Part shown: one piece after another, positions 8,582 through 17,961 of the stretch
How the letters are laid out: every line of letters begins with the position of its first letter
Position numbering within the stretch: position 1 is the first letter of the stretch
Assembly: GCF_010731775.1 (NCBI RefSeq)
Contig: NZ_AP022590.1
Coordinates: 2,356,001-2,420,000 of the forward strand
Origin: Mycobacterium mantenii
GTDB taxonomy: Bacteria > Actinomycetota > Actinomycetes > Mycobacteriales > Mycobacteriaceae
Length of the DNA: 64,000 nucleotides
Direction: 5' to 3'
Notes under the pieces: generated by a model
The model's input: only the letters and a program-made list of their open reading frames with translations
Told to the model about the DNA's origin: nothing
Database searches by the model: none
Position numbers and translations under genes: made by a program

Positions 8582-10518
8582 GCCCACCGTCTGGCGTAAG
8601 CCTCGAACCAGAGCAGCGAGTCGGGCTCGACGAGTGAGCTGCGGCTGGCAACGGCATCGGCGGCAGCGCCGGCAAGGATCCGCTTCACCGGCACCTCGAG
8701 TTTCTTGCCGGATAAAGTGCGCGGAATGTCGGGGACCCGCTCGATCAGGTCGGGGACGTGCCGCGGCGACAGCTGCGAACGCAGGGTCGTGACGATCTCC
8801 CCGCGTCTCACATCGTCAAGATCGCTCCCCTCGTCCGTGCTCACGAACAGCGCCAGTGTGCCCAGCGACCCGGCATCGCTTTCGAGGTGCACCACCAGCG
8901 AGTCGCGCACCCAGGGCAACTCCTCCACCACGGCGTAAAAGTCAGACGTCCCCAGCCGCACGCCGCCGCGGTTGAGGGTGGCATCCGAGCGACCGGACAG
9001 CACCGAAGCGCCATCGTCGGTGAAGGTGATCCAGTCGCCGTGGCGCCACACGCCCGGGTAGGTGGAAAAGTAGGCGGCTCGCAGCAGCTCACCATCGAGG
9101 TCGCCCCAGAATTTGACCGGCATCGACGGCATGGGCTGGGTGATTACCAGCTCGCCTTGAACGCCTGCGGGACAAGGGCTCCCGGCAGGATCGAAAGCCT
9201 CGGCGGCCACACCGAGCATCCGGCAGCTGATTTCGCCGGCTCGCACGGGCAGCAGCGGCGTGGATCCGACGAACGCGGCAGCGACGTCGGTGCCCCCGCT
9301 CATCGAGCACGGCTGCACGCCTGCGCCGAGCACTTCTCGAATCCAGCGGAACCCGTCCGGCGGCAGCGGCGCGCCGGTCGAGCCGAGGACCCGCAGCCGA
9401 TGCGCAGGCGGCTGGACGCCGGCCTTGCGTGACGCCATGATGAACGGCGCGCTGACCCCGAAGACGTCAAGCTCGGTCTCGGCGGCCAGCCGCCACAACG
9501 TCGAGAGGTCGGGATATCCCGGGTCCCCGTCGAACAGCACAAGCGTCGCCCCGACAAGCAGGCCGCCTAACAGGTAGTTCCACATCGTCCAGCCCGTCGT
9601 GGTGAACCAGCTGAAGCGATCGCCTGGCGACAGATCGTGTTGCAGCGCCATCGTTTTCAGATGTTCGATGACGATGCCGCCGTGGCCGTGCACGATCGGC
9701 TTCGGCAGACCGGTCGTTCCCGAGCTGAACAACACGCAGAGAGGGTGGTCGAAGGGGACGGGGTCATAGACCATGGGCTCCTGCTCGGCGAGGAGGCCCG
9801 CCCAGCCGTCCGGCCCTACGTCGAGGTAGCGCAGGTGGATTGTGTGCTGCAGCGTCGGAAGAGTGGCCTCGATTGCGGCCACCTCGCCGCGGCGATCGAT
9901 GCAGCGTTGGCCATAGCGGTAGCCGTCGACGGCGAGCAACACCTTCGGCTCGATTTGGCCGAACCGGTCGATCACCGCTCGCGTACCGAACTCGGGTGCG
10001 CAACTGGCCCAGATCGCGCCGAGGCTGGCGGTTGCCAGGAACGCGATCAGCGTCTCGGGGATGTTGGGGGCGTAGGCGCACACGCGATCGCCGCGGCCGA
10101 CGCCAAGGCGGCGCAATCCAGCGCGGCAGCGGGCCACCGCGTCTTGCAGTTCGGCCCAGGTCAGCTCGACCGGATCGCGGGTCTGGCTGCGTGCCACGAC
10201 CGCCACGGCGCCCGGCTGGTCGTCGGCGCGGGCCAGGGCGTGCTCGGCGAAGCTCAGCGTGCCGCGCGGAAACCATTGGGCGCCCGGCATTGTGCGCGTC
10301 GCAAGCACCTCACTCGGACACTCGTGCCACCGCACGCCCGCCCACTCGGCGAACGTCCCCCAGAACGCATCGAGATCGTCGACGGACCACCGCCAGAGTT
10401 CCGGATAGCCGTCGAAGGCGAGGCCGTGCTGGTCGCGCAGGAATGTCAGATAGTGCCCGACCCGGCTGCGCTCCAACACGTCGGCCGGCGGCGACCACAC
10501 GACCTCAGGTCGCGACAC
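8548..10518 (-). CDS. Acetoacetyl-CoA synthetase-like acyl-CoA ligase
   Basis: This 656-residue adenylate-forming enzyme matches the acetoacetate-CoA ligase family in length. It has the N-terminal ACAS-type segment, an AMP-binding P-loop (SSGTTGLPKPIVHG) and the C-terminal catalytic Lys in TLSGKKLEVPVKR. It activates a carboxylate, possibly a beta-keto acid, to its CoA thioester using ATP. A beta-keto acid substrate would fit ring cleavage, but specificity cannot be read here. It follows the small dimeric alpha-beta barrel gene by 5 bp and probably shares its promoter with site D. Confidence 0.88.
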   Translation of the reverse strand: MSRPEVVWSPPADVLERSRVGHYLTFLRDQHGLAFDGYPELWRWSVDDLDAFWGTFAEWAGVRWHECPSEVLATRTMPGAQWFPRGTLSFAEHALARADDQPGAVAVVARSQTRDPVELTWAELQDAVARCRAGLRRLGVGRGDRVCAYAPNIPETLIAFLATASLGAIWASCAPEFGTRAVIDRFGQIEPKVLLAVDGYRYGQRCIDRRGEVAAIEATLPTLQHTIHLRYLDVGPDGWAGLLAEQEPMVYDPVPFDHPLCVLFSSGTTGLPKPIVHGHGGIVIEHLKTMALQHDLSPGDRFSWFTTTGWTMWNYLLGGLLVGATLVLFDGDPGYPDLSTLWRLAAETELDVFGVSAPFIMASRKAGVQPPAHRLRVLGSTGAPLPPDGFRWIREVLGAGVQPCSMSGGTDVAAAFVGSTPLLPVRAGEISCRMLGVAAEAFDPAGSPCPAGVQGELVITQPMPSMPVKFWGDLDGELLRAAYFSTYPGVWRHGDWITFTDDGASVLSGRSDATLNRGGVRLGTSDFYAVVEELPWVRDSLVVHLESDAGSLGTLALFVSTDEGSDLDDVRRGEIVTTLRSQLSPRHVPDLIERVPDIPRTLSGKKLEVPVKRILAGAAADAVASRSSLVEPDSLLWFEAYARRWAQGKGSITQSR

Positions 10519-10523
10519 AGCAG

Positions 10524-10937
10524 TCAGGGTGAGCTGGGCGAGGGCACGTCGGCGAGGGCTGCGACACCGTCGGGCAACACGGTGGGCTCATCGATATCGG
10601 CCACCTGCTCGAACACGAAGGCGCGCATGGTGTCGCGGTCCAGCGCATCGGTGAAGAACTGGGCCGACACCCCCATCAGACGAGGCAGCAGCGCTCGAGC
10701 GTCGGGAACGAGATCGACGTCGTCGATCTCGTAGATCGTGACGTACTCGAAGCCGGGTGCCGTGGCCCGCTCCGGCAACAATTGCTCCTTCGCAAGCCGG
10801 AACCGCCGGGCCCGGACGAAGCCGGGCAGCAGCAACGAATCGGGGACGTGATGCTCGTTGTACCAGCGGTTGAACTCGACATCGTCTTCTGGCGAGGTCG
10901 GCCGCGACACCACGAGGAAGATGCCCTTGCCGGCCAT
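10524..10937 (-). CDS. EthD/Dabb-like dimeric alpha-beta barrel protein
   Basis: The 137-residue protein contains FNRWYNEHHVPDSLLLPGF, the hallmark of EthD/DUF4286-like ferredoxin-fold proteins. The ATG at 10937 was chosen over one nine codons upstream because GGGAGGAGGGG lies just before it. Relatives sit in oxidative degradation operons and act as small cyclases, isomerases or helpers of P450/monooxygenase pathways. The role here is unknown. It leads the operon with the CoA ligase and is divergent from the Rieske gene at 11096 across site D. Confidence 0.75.
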   Translation of the reverse strand: MAGKGIFLVVSRPTSPEDDVEFNRWYNEHHVPDSLLLPGFVRARRFRLAKEQLLPERATAPGFEYVTIYEIDDVDLVPDARALLPRLMGVSAQFFTDALDRDTMRAFVFEQVADIDEPTVLPDGVAALADVPSPSSP

Positions 10938-10996
10938 CACCCCTCCTCCCAGCGGCATCAGCAACCGCGTCAGTCCCCAGGCTTTCCAGATGGAAA

Positions 10997-11012
10997 AATA
11001 CTATATACTATT
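10997..11012. promoter_or_regulatory. Operator-like AT-rich palindrome, site D (divergent promoter)
   Basis: AATACTATATACTATT is close to symmetric. It lies 60 bp from the start at 10937 and 84 bp from the Rieske start at 11096. Confidence 0.65.
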
Positions 11013-11095
11013 GCTCATGTAGGCCCGGCTCCGCGGTGACTCTTACCCCGTGGCCGGCCAACGATCCTCCTGCGCTTAGACGAAAGGGTGACAAC

Positions 11096-12418
11096 ATGAC
11101 GGACGTCCAGAGCAGACCCTTCATCCCGACCGGCAACGAGGGCGCCGAGCAATTCCAAAAGCCGCCAGAGGGGTCCTGGACCAAGTCTTTCGGGCTCGAC
11201 ACCGGGGCGGTTTCTTTCCGGGACTCCTACGATCCGGAGTTCTACCGGCTGGAGAAGGAGGCGGTGTTCAAACGCTCCTGGCTGCACCTGGGGCGGGTGG
11301 AGGAGCTACCCCGCAAGGGCAGCTATTTCACCCGGGAGCTCACCTTTCTCGGATGGTCAATCCTGGTCGTTCGAGGGATGGACGACCAGATCCGTGCGTT
11401 CCACAACGTCTGCTCGCACCGCGGCAACAAGCTCGTCTGGGACGAGCACCCCAAGAAGGAGGCCAAAGGGACCTGCCGTGCGCTCGCGTGCAAGTACCAC
11501 GGCTGGCGCTACGGGCTCGACGGCGAGATCAGCTACGTCCACAACGCCCCGGAGTTCTTCGACCTCGACCCGGCAAAGCTCGCCCTGCCGAAGGTGAACC
11601 TCGAAGTCTGGGCCGGGTTCATCTTCATAAACCTGGCCAAGGAGCCTACGCAGAGCCTCCGCGAGTTCCTGACGCCGGCGGTCACCAAGCTGGAAACCTA
11701 TCCGTTCCACAAGATGACCCAGCGGTATGTCTTCGATTCGACGATCAAATCGAACTGGAAGCTGTTCATGGACGCCTTTCAGGAGGTGTACCACAACCCG
11801 TTCGTGCACGGGAAGCTCAACGACCCGAACCTTCCGCAGACCGGCGTCGACAAAATTCCGACCATGGTTCCGTACTTCGCCGCGTACGGCAAACACCGGC
11901 TCTTCACCTCGGGTGGCCCGCTGGCCAACGTGAAGGTCCGCAAGGCCCGTCCGGCCGACGCTATGTTCGGGGCCACCTTCTACGGGCCACTCGACGTGCC
12001 GGACGTAGGCCCACTCGGCGACGCGTTGAACCCTGGTGGCATCGAGAACTGGGGGCTCGATTCCTGGAAGATCTATCCGAACTTCGACATCATCACGTGG
12101 GGCCGCAACTGGTTCATCACCTACCAGTACTGGCCCGTTGATGAAAGCACGAACCGCTTCGTGTGGACCGTCAACTTCGTGCCACCCAAGAACGCCCGTG
12201 AACGGCTGGCGCAGGAGCACTGCCTGATCACCACTCGCGAGTTCCTGATCCAGGACGCCAACACCCTCGAGGCCACCCAGCAGATGGTCGCCACCGGAGT
12301 CCGCGACGACTACTACATCGGAGACCAGGAGGTGGCAGTGCGCCATTTCCACAAGGTGATCCAGGATGATGTCGAGGACTATCGACGCGAGCTGCAGCAG
12401 AAGGGAACCCGGGCCTGA
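11096..12418 (+). CDS. Rieske non-heme iron oxygenase, alpha subunit (extended-loop type, copy 2)
   Basis: This 440-residue protein is closely similar to the ones at 6891 and 28017. Rieske ligands are CSHRGNK and CKYHGWR with a 23-residue interval and an extra Cys. The mononuclear iron site is DAFQEVYHNPFVHGK. The ATG at 11096 follows GAAAGGGTG and starts the shared N-terminus. The stop overlaps the next start (TGATG), coupling it to the 113-residue partner. Unlike copy 1, no SDR precedes it; an NmrA-like reductase follows instead. The three copies probably act on different positions or intermediates of one substrate (inference). Confidence 0.92.
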   Translation: MTDVQSRPFIPTGNEGAEQFQKPPEGSWTKSFGLDTGAVSFRDSYDPEFYRLEKEAVFKRSWLHLGRVEELPRKGSYFTRELTFLGWSILVVRGMDDQIRAFHNVCSHRGNKLVWDEHPKKEAKGTCRALACKYHGWRYGLDGEISYVHNAPEFFDLDPAKLALPKVNLEVWAGFIFINLAKEPTQSLREFLTPAVTKLETYPFHKMTQRYVFDSTIKSNWKLFMDAFQEVYHNPFVHGKLNDPNLPQTGVDKIPTMVPYFAAYGKHRLFTSGGPLANVKVRKARPADAMFGATFYGPLDVPDVGPLGDALNPGGIENWGLDSWKIYPNFDIITWGRNWFITYQYWPVDESTNRFVWTVNFVPPKNARERLAQEHCLITTREFLIQDANTLEATQQMVATGVRDDYYIGDQEVAVRHFHKVIQDDVEDYRRELQQKGTRA

Positions 12419-12759
12419 TGAGCACAACAAAGCAGCTACCGGACCAATTCGCGGACTTGCAGCCATTCGCCGAGAAATGGGCGCTGCCAACCGGTCCCGA
12501 GCGCTACCAGGCCAGGCTGACGGCCAGCATGAACGAGATCCAGCCGTTCTACGACGCCGTGGTGGCGCGCGGCGAGGAGGCGCTGGCCTACCTGGAGCAG
12601 TTCGAGGATCTCGCCGACATGCCCGACCCCGCACGCCACCTCATGTGGTTGCTCGCGTCCTTCAGCACGGTCTCGTTCTGCGTCGACGTGTTCAAGCAGC
12701 CGCAGATCCCGGACTCCAACGCGGCGACGCTGGACTGGGTGCTCGAGCCGTCGATGTGA
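12418..12759 (+). CDS. Small conserved partner of Rieske oxygenase, unknown function (copy 2)
   Basis: This 113-residue paralogue of the proteins at 8240 and 27679 shares FADLQPFA, YDA, FKQPQIPDS and VLEP. Its ATG overlaps the stop of the preceding Rieske gene by one base. No motif explains its role. The middle is rich in hydrophobic and aromatic residues, as in a small helical protein. Confidence 0.85.
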   Translation: MSTTKQLPDQFADLQPFAEKWALPTGPERYQARLTASMNEIQPFYDAVVARGEEALAYLEQFEDLADMPDPARHLMWLLASFSTVSFCVDVFKQPQIPDSNAATLDWVLEPSM

Positions 12760-12777
12760 CCCCACGGTGAGCAACCG

Positions 12778-13641
12778 GTGACCTTCGTCATCACCGGCGC
12801 GACCGGCAAGTTGGGCGCGCTCACCGTCGACGCACTGCTGCACCGCGGTGTGGAGCCCAGCGACATCGTCGCTGCGGGGCGTGCCAAAGGCCGGCTCGCG
12901 GAGCTGGCGGCTCGGGGCGTCCGAGTGGCACAAATCGATTTCGACGATTCGTCGTCGCTACGGGCAGCTTTCGACGGAGCCAATCGCGTCCTATTGGTCT
13001 CAGCGCCGGGCAACCCGCATCGAAAGTTACAGCACCGCAACGCCATTCAAGCGGCCGAAGCCGCCGGCGTACAACTTCTCGCCTATACGAGCTGGGTCCA
13101 TGCCGATACCAGCACGATGCTGGTCGCCGTCGACCATCGGGCAACCGAGCAGGCGCTCGACAGCGTGAGCACGCCTCGGGTGGTGCTGCGCTGCGCGGGC
13201 TATTTCGAGGCCCGAACCGGGATGATCCCCTTCTGGCGCACCCTCGGCGAAGTGCTCGGCGCCGCCGGCGATGGGCGGGTGAGCTCGGTGTCGCGGGTCG
13301 ATCTCGCCGTTGCGGCGGCGGTGGTGCTCACCACCGACGGCCATGACGGGGCGATCTACGAGCTGGCGGGCGATGAGCCGTACACGCTGTCGGAGTTCGC
13401 CGCGGAGCTCAGTCGCCAAACCGGCGATCGGCTGCCCTACGTTGACGTCGACGTCGACGAATTCGAGGCGCGGCTGGTCGGCGCGGGGCTACAACGGCGC
13501 CTGGCGGTCAACCTCGCCGATTACGATCGTGCTGCCGCCGCCGGCGAAGCGCTGGTTGAGACCGGAGAACTCCGTCGTCTCGTGGGCCGCCCACTCACCG
13601 AACTGTCGGAGGCGATTGCGCGAGCACTCGCGAAGCAGTGA
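12778..13641 (+). CDS. NmrA-like NAD(P)H-binding oxidoreductase (QorB/SDR-atypical type)
   Basis: The 287-residue protein starts with the nucleotide motif FVITGATGKLG and has the LLVSAPG and AYTSW segments typical of QorB/NmrA-type atypical SDRs. It may reduce a quinone-like or enone product, or serve as a redox sensor. The start is a GTG at 12778 with only a weak upstream site, 18 bp after the small partner gene. It is the last gene of the site-D plus-strand operon, because site E begins a new unit 45 bp downstream. Confidence 0.8.
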   Translation: MTFVITGATGKLGALTVDALLHRGVEPSDIVAAGRAKGRLAELAARGVRVAQIDFDDSSSLRAAFDGANRVLLVSAPGNPHRKLQHRNAIQAAEAAGVQLLAYTSWVHADTSTMLVAVDHRATEQALDSVSTPRVVLRCAGYFEARTGMIPFWRTLGEVLGAAGDGRVSSVSRVDLAVAAAVVLTTDGHDGAIYELAGDEPYTLSEFAAELSRQTGDRLPYVDVDVDEFEARLVGAGLQRRLAVNLADYDRAAAAGEALVETGELRRLVGRPLTELSEAIARALAKQ

Positions 13642-13685
13642 CGTGGAACGGCAACGTCTTCGGGAATCCTCGCCAAATCGTATTA

Positions 13686-13701
13686 GATATAATATTCTAT
13701 C
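13686..13701. promoter_or_regulatory. Operator-like AT-rich palindrome, site E
   Basis: GATATAATATTCTATC has GATA/TATC arms and is one of the best matches. It lies 25 bp before the GTG start at 13726 and probably controls the ten-gene run to 23718. Confidence 0.7.
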
Positions 13702-13725
13702 TACGCAAACTGCAAAGGAGCAGAA

Positions 13726-14784
13726 GTGGCGTATCGGGTTGTGCATTGGGGTACCGGCAACACGGGCGGCCCCGCGCTGCGAGGGGTGATCAACCACCCC
13801 GATCTGGATCTCGTCGGGCTGCTGGTTCACAGCAAAGGAAAAGTGGGCAAGGACGCCGGCGAGCTGTGCGGAATCGACCCGGTAGGGGTCAAGGCCATCG
13901 ACGACCCCGACGCGTTACTCGCCATTGACGCAGACTGCCTTGTCTACATGGGCGACTATCCGCTTCGCCCGGCCGAAGCGATCGCCGATGTGTGCCGCTT
14001 CCTGGAAGCCGGCCGAAACGTGGTGTCGACGTCGTTCCTCGACCTGGTGTATCCGCCGGCCGCACCGGCTGATCGGCGTGAGCCAATCGAACGCGCCTGT
14101 GCGGCAGGAGGTACGACGTTCTTCTGCAACGGCGCCGACCCGGGTTATGCCAGCGACCTGATGCCGCTGACGCTGTTGTCACTGATGGACGACATCGACG
14201 AGGTCCGCATCCAGGAGATCAGCAACTATAAACATTACGATCACCCGGAGCTGCTCCGAAAGATCGTCGGTTACGGGCAACCGCTGGACTTCGAATCCCC
14301 TTTTTTCGCAGGCGGAAAGCTGACCGAATGGTTCGGCGGGATGATTCACCTCATCGCCGATCAACTCGGCGTCAAGCTCGACGAGATCCGTCAAATCGGT
14401 GAGCTGGCACCGGCGATAAACACGGTCGACGCGGCTATCGGCCGTATCGAAGCGGGCACCGTCGGCGCCATGCGGTTCGAACTCCAGGGACTCGTGAACG
14501 GCGGTCCCGCGATCGTGATCGAACATTCGTCGCGGATCGACGACGACGCCGCCCCCGACTGGCCGCGCGGCACGCGCGGCGACAAATGCTACAAGGTCAT
14601 CATCGAGGGCCGGCCTCGCATCGAGTGCGAGATCGAGATGCTCGCCGAGGATGGCACCCGAGGGCTGTTGATCGCGTGTGCGATGCGGGTGGTCAACGCA
14701 ATCCCCTATGTGTGCGATGCGGCCCCGGGCCTGCTGAGCACGCTTGACCTACCGATGCTCTTCGGACGCAACGTCAAATTCTGA
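13726..14784 (+). CDS. Dihydrodipicolinate-reductase-like NAD(P)-dependent dehydrogenase
   Basis: The 352-residue protein has an N-terminal Rossmann motif (WGTGNTGGPALRG) and a DapB-type architecture as in 2,4-diaminopentanoate dehydrogenase-like proteins common in mycobacteria. It is much longer than true DapB (~245 residues), so lysine biosynthesis is unlikely. A GTG start at 13726 follows AAAGGAG. It is the first gene of the long plus-strand operon behind site E, which ends in beta-oxidation enzymes. A reductase or dehydrogenase step on a pathway intermediate is inferred. Confidence 0.78.
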   Translation: MAYRVVHWGTGNTGGPALRGVINHPDLDLVGLLVHSKGKVGKDAGELCGIDPVGVKAIDDPDALLAIDADCLVYMGDYPLRPAEAIADVCRFLEAGRNVVSTSFLDLVYPPAAPADRREPIERACAAGGTTFFCNGADPGYASDLMPLTLLSLMDDIDEVRIQEISNYKHYDHPELLRKIVGYGQPLDFESPFFAGGKLTEWFGGMIHLIADQLGVKLDEIRQIGELAPAINTVDAAIGRIEAGTVGAMRFELQGLVNGGPAIVIEHSSRIDDDAAPDWPRGTRGDKCYKVIIEGRPRIECEIEMLAEDGTRGLLIACAMRVVNAIPYVCDAAPGLLSTLDLPMLFGRNVKF

Positions 14785-14795
14785 AAGGTTGATCG

Positions 14796-15554
14796 ATGGA
14801 TAGCGCACTGTCGGGCAAAGTCGCGCTGGTTACCGGTGCGGGCCAAGGGGTTGGCGAGGGCTGCGCCATCGCGTTGGCCGACGAGGGCGCAGCCGTTGCC
14901 TGCGTCGGTCGCACGCTGTCAAAGGTCGAACGAATAGTCGAAACGATCGAATCCCGTGGCGGGTCCGCGATCGCGGTCCGCGCCGACGTGACCGACCCCG
15001 ACGACATCCGCGCGAGCGTGGACGAAACACTCAAGCGCTTCGGCACCATCGACATTCTGGTGAACAACGCGGTGGAGCCACCGGCTGGCCGGTTGAACGA
15101 CCTGGAAGAAGACGCCCTCGAGCGAGGGTGGCGTTCAGGGCCGCTCGCGGCGTTTCGGTATATGCGTGCGTGCTATCCGCATCTCAAGGGCGACGGGGTC
15201 ATCGTGAACATGGGGACAGGTTCGGCATTGTTGCCCAACCTATCCGGCGTCGGGGCCTACGGAATGGTCAAGGAGGCCATGCGGACACTGACACGAGCTG
15301 CGGCGTGTGAGTGGGGATCCGACGGGATCCGTGTAAACGCGGTGCTACCCCTGGCATTGTCGCCTGCCATGCAGGCATACATGGAGAACATCCCTTCCGG
15401 GCGGCACAACCCTGCCGAAACCGTCCCGCTCGGCAGGATAGGCGACGTTGTCGAGGACATCGGTCGTGCTGTTGCCATGTTGTGCCGACCCGAGATGAGT
15501 TACGTCACCGGAACCACACTCGCGCTCGACGGCGGCCAAGCCCCGATGCGCTGA
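14796..15554 (+). CDS. Short-chain dehydrogenase/reductase
   Basis: The 252-residue SDR has GAGQGVGEG in the cofactor site and a YGMVK catalytic pair. The usual NNAG is NNAVE. Its end is the typical SYVTGTTLALDGGQ. It lies 11 bp after the DapB-like gene. It probably oxidises or reduces a hydroxyl or keto group; a bifunctional MFE-type 3-hydroxyacyl-CoA role is also possible given the beta-oxidation neighbours. Confidence 0.88.
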   Translation: MDSALSGKVALVTGAGQGVGEGCAIALADEGAAVACVGRTLSKVERIVETIESRGGSAIAVRADVTDPDDIRASVDETLKRFGTIDILVNNAVEPPAGRLNDLEEDALERGWRSGPLAAFRYMRACYPHLKGDGVIVNMGTGSALLPNLSGVGAYGMVKEAMRTLTRAAACEWGSDGIRVNAVLPLALSPAMQAYMENIPSGRHNPAETVPLGRIGDVVEDIGRAVAMLCRPEMSYVTGTTLALDGGQAPMR

Positions 15555-15602
15555 GGTTGATGCGCCGAGCCGTCTTGCCGTCGTGGGGAAGGAACGTAAT
15601 CG

Positions 15603-16364
15603 ATGATGCTGTGCGGCAAGGTAGTGCTCATCACCGGCATCGGCGGCGGACAAGGGCGGGAGGCGGCGCTGCGCTTCGCCGCCGAAGGAGCCGTGGTGGT
15701 TGGCTGTGACATCAACGGCAGCACGGCACGAGAAACGAAACTGGCGGTCGACGGGGCGGGGCTGGACGCGGACATCGCGGTTGACGACGTGGATCTGGGT
15801 GAGCCCGAGCAAGCACGATCATGGGTCGAGGCGGCCGCGCAACGACACGGCAGGATCGACGTGGTCTACAACAACGGTTCGGCGGCACGCATGGGCTCGA
15901 TCGCTGAAATGTCCGTTGAAGACTGGCGATTTACCGTGCGCAACGAGCTTGATCTCGTCTTTTTTGTGACGAAGTACGCTTGGCCATTCCTCGTCGAATC
16001 TGGCGGCGGCACGATCATCAATGTTGCCTCGGTCGCCGGGTGGGTCGGCAACCGGTCGTTACAGCTGGTGGCGCACATGGCGGCAAAAGGCGGCGTGATC
16101 GCGATGACACGGCAAATGGCCGCCGAAGGCGGACCCGCAGGCATCCGCGCGGTCAGCATCAGCCCGGGCGGAATCGAGACGCCCGCCATTGCCCACCTGC
16201 TCGCCGTTCCCGAGGTGCGTGCTGAGGCGGTCAGTCAAAACCTTTTGCCCCGAATCGGTACACCGGCAGATGTGGTGGGCCTTGCGGTTTTCCTCGCCTC
16301 GGACCAGGCCAGCTACATCACCGGCTCGGATTTTGTCGTCGACGGCGGGCTGACGGCGGTCTAA
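15603..16364 (+). CDS. SDR-family protein with catalytic Tyr replaced by His
   Basis: The 253-residue protein has a cofactor-binding segment (TGIGGGQG) and the C-terminal SYITGSDFVVDGG of classical SDRs. The catalytic YxxxK is HMAAK here (His158, Lys162), and NNAG is NNG. Ser143 is kept, with two extra residues before the His. It may have lost normal dehydrogenase activity or use the His as acid/base. The start at 15603 (tandem ATG) follows GGAAGGAACG. It lies in the site-E operon between an SDR and a CoA ligase. Confidence 0.85.
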   Translation: MMLCGKVVLITGIGGGQGREAALRFAAEGAVVVGCDINGSTARETKLAVDGAGLDADIAVDDVDLGEPEQARSWVEAAAQRHGRIDVVYNNGSAARMGSIAEMSVEDWRFTVRNELDLVFFVTKYAWPFLVESGGGTIINVASVAGWVGNRSLQLVAHMAAKGGVIAMTRQMAAEGGPAGIRAVSISPGGIETPAIAHLLAVPEVRAEAVSQNLLPRIGTPADVVGLAVFLASDQASYITGSDFVVDGGLTAV

Positions 16365-16422
16365 AACCGAAATTGTCAGCGGTGACTAGAGTTTGGGGTC
16401 CGGTGGATTCAAAGGAATACCC

Positions 16423-17961
16423 GTGATCAACGCCGCTGCCGTCCTTGATCACCATGCGGCGATCCGCCCAGATAAGATCGCGCTAGCCTGGCGGGGCGGC
16501 GAGTACACCTATGCCCAGCTGCTCGAGCGGGTGAATGCGGTCGCCGCCGCACTGGCGGAGAGAGGAATCCGCGAAGGCGACCATGTCGCGCTTCTGATGC
16601 AGAACACCCCGGAGTTCATCGAAACGGTCTACGCCGCCAATCGATTAGGCGCGGCGTTTCTGCCGCTCAACTTCCGTCTCGCCCCGGCTGAATGGCGCTA
16701 CATCCTCGACCATGGCCGGGCTGCGGCGGTGGTGACCGAAGCGCTGTTCGAGACGGATCTCACGAGCGTGATCGAGGGACTCCCCATCGGCGTCCGACTG
16801 ACAATCGACCGGCCCGCAACGGGAGCATTCGACCGTTATGACGATGTCGTGGCCCGGCATCAGGGGAAGTTCGTTGCGCCCGTGGATGTCTCGCCAGAAA
16901 CACTGCAACGCCTGATGTACACGTCGGGCACGACTGCCCGCCCGAAAGGCGTATGCATCACGCATTCGAATTTCGCGTGGAAAACACTCGGCTTACTCGT
17001 GCAGTTCGGTTGGAATCACACCGACATCACGGTCGTGGGTGGACCTCTCTACCACGTCGGAGCACTCGACATGGGTGGCATCAGCACGCTGCACGTCGGC
17101 GGAAGTCTGGTGCTACAGAAGAAATTCGACGCTGACGGTTTGCTCGCGCTCATTGAGGAGTACCGCGCAACCAACTGCTGGCTCGCACCTGCCATGGTCA
17201 ACAGCATCCTTCAATCGCCATTGCTGAAAAAGCACGACTTATCCAGTCTGAGAACAATTCTCAGTGGCGGCGAGAAGATGCCCGAAGCTCGGCTCCGACA
17301 GCTGTTGGAGGTGCTTCCCGACCTCTGGTTCGCCGATGCTTACGGCCTGACCGAAACGTTGTCCAGCGACACCTTTCTCGATCGCGACCATATGGTCTCC
17401 AAGCTCGGTTCGGTTGGGTTACCACTCCCGCACCAAGAGATCCGGATCGTCGACGACGCAGGCGAAGCCGTGTCTACCGGGACGGTGGGTGAGATCACCG
17501 TGCGCGGACCCAAGGTGTTCAGCGGCTATTGGCGAGACGCGGACGCGACCGCGGCTGCGATCCGCGATGGATGGTTCCACACTGGGGACATGGGCCGAAG
17601 GGACGAGGACGGCTACCTTTACGTCGAGGACCGCAAGAAGGACATGCTGATCTCCGGCGGCGAGAACATCGCCTCCCCCGAGGTGGAACGCGTACTCTAC
17701 GAGCATCCCGCGGTGCTCGAGGCCGCCGTGGTCGGGCACCCCGATGAAAAATGGGGCGAGGTTCCCAAGGCGATCGTGGTGCTGCGGACGGGCGCCGAAG
17801 CAACCGCCGGAGAACTGATCGACTTCTGTCGCGACCGTCTCGCCCGCTTCAAGGTGCCCCGCTATGTCGAATTCATCGACGCGCTCCCCCGTACGCCCTC
17901 GGGCAAGGTGCTCAAACGCGAACTCCGCCTGGCGGCTAGCGGCGAAGGGGCGAGCCGATGA
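16423..17961 (+). CDS. Fatty acyl-CoA synthetase (FadD-like AMP-dependent ligase)
   Basis: The 512-residue adenylate-forming enzyme has P-loop YTSGTTARPKGV near residue 170, the hinge region VEDRKKDMLISGGENI and the catalytic Lys in TPSGKVLKREL. It forms a CoA thioester from a carboxylic acid with ATP, feeding the enoyl-CoA hydratase and acyl-CoA dehydrogenase downstream. The GTG at 16423, preceded by AAAGGA, was chosen over a TTG ten codons upstream that lacks a good site. Its stop overlaps the next SDR start (ATGA). Confidence 0.9.
   Translation: MINAAAVLDHHAAIRPDKIALAWRGGEYTYAQLLERVNAVAAALAERGIREGDHVALLMQNTPEFIETVYAANRLGAAFLPLNFRLAPAEWRYILDHGRAAAVVTEALFETDLTSVIEGLPIGVRLTIDRPATGAFDRYDDVVARHQGKFVAPVDVSPETLQRLMYTSGTTARPKGVCITHSNFAWKTLGLLVQFGWNHTDITVVGGPLYHVGALDMGGISTLHVGGSLVLQKKFDADGLLALIEEYRATNCWLAPAMVNSILQSPLLKKHDLSSLRTILSGGEKMPEARLRQLLEVLPDLWFADAYGLTETLSSDTFLDRDHMVSKLGSVGLPLPHQEIRIVDDAGEAVSTGTVGEITVRGPKVFSGYWRDADATAAAIRDGWFHTGDMGRRDEDGYLYVEDRKKDMLISGGENIASPEVERVLYEHPAVLEAAVVGHPDEKWGEVPKAIVVLRTGAEATAGELIDFCRDRLARFKVPRYVEFIDALPRTPSGKVLKRELRLAASGEGASR

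Noticed and set aside
9637..10734. 365-codon open frame on the plus strand
   Set aside because: Antisense to the acetoacetyl-CoA synthetase-like gene.
11357..12634. 425-codon open frame on the minus strand
   Set aside because: Antisense to the Rieske gene at 11096; Arg/Val-rich shadow with no motif.
13726..14784. Lysine-pathway DapB
   Set aside because: Much too long and placed in a catabolic operon; only the fold is shared.
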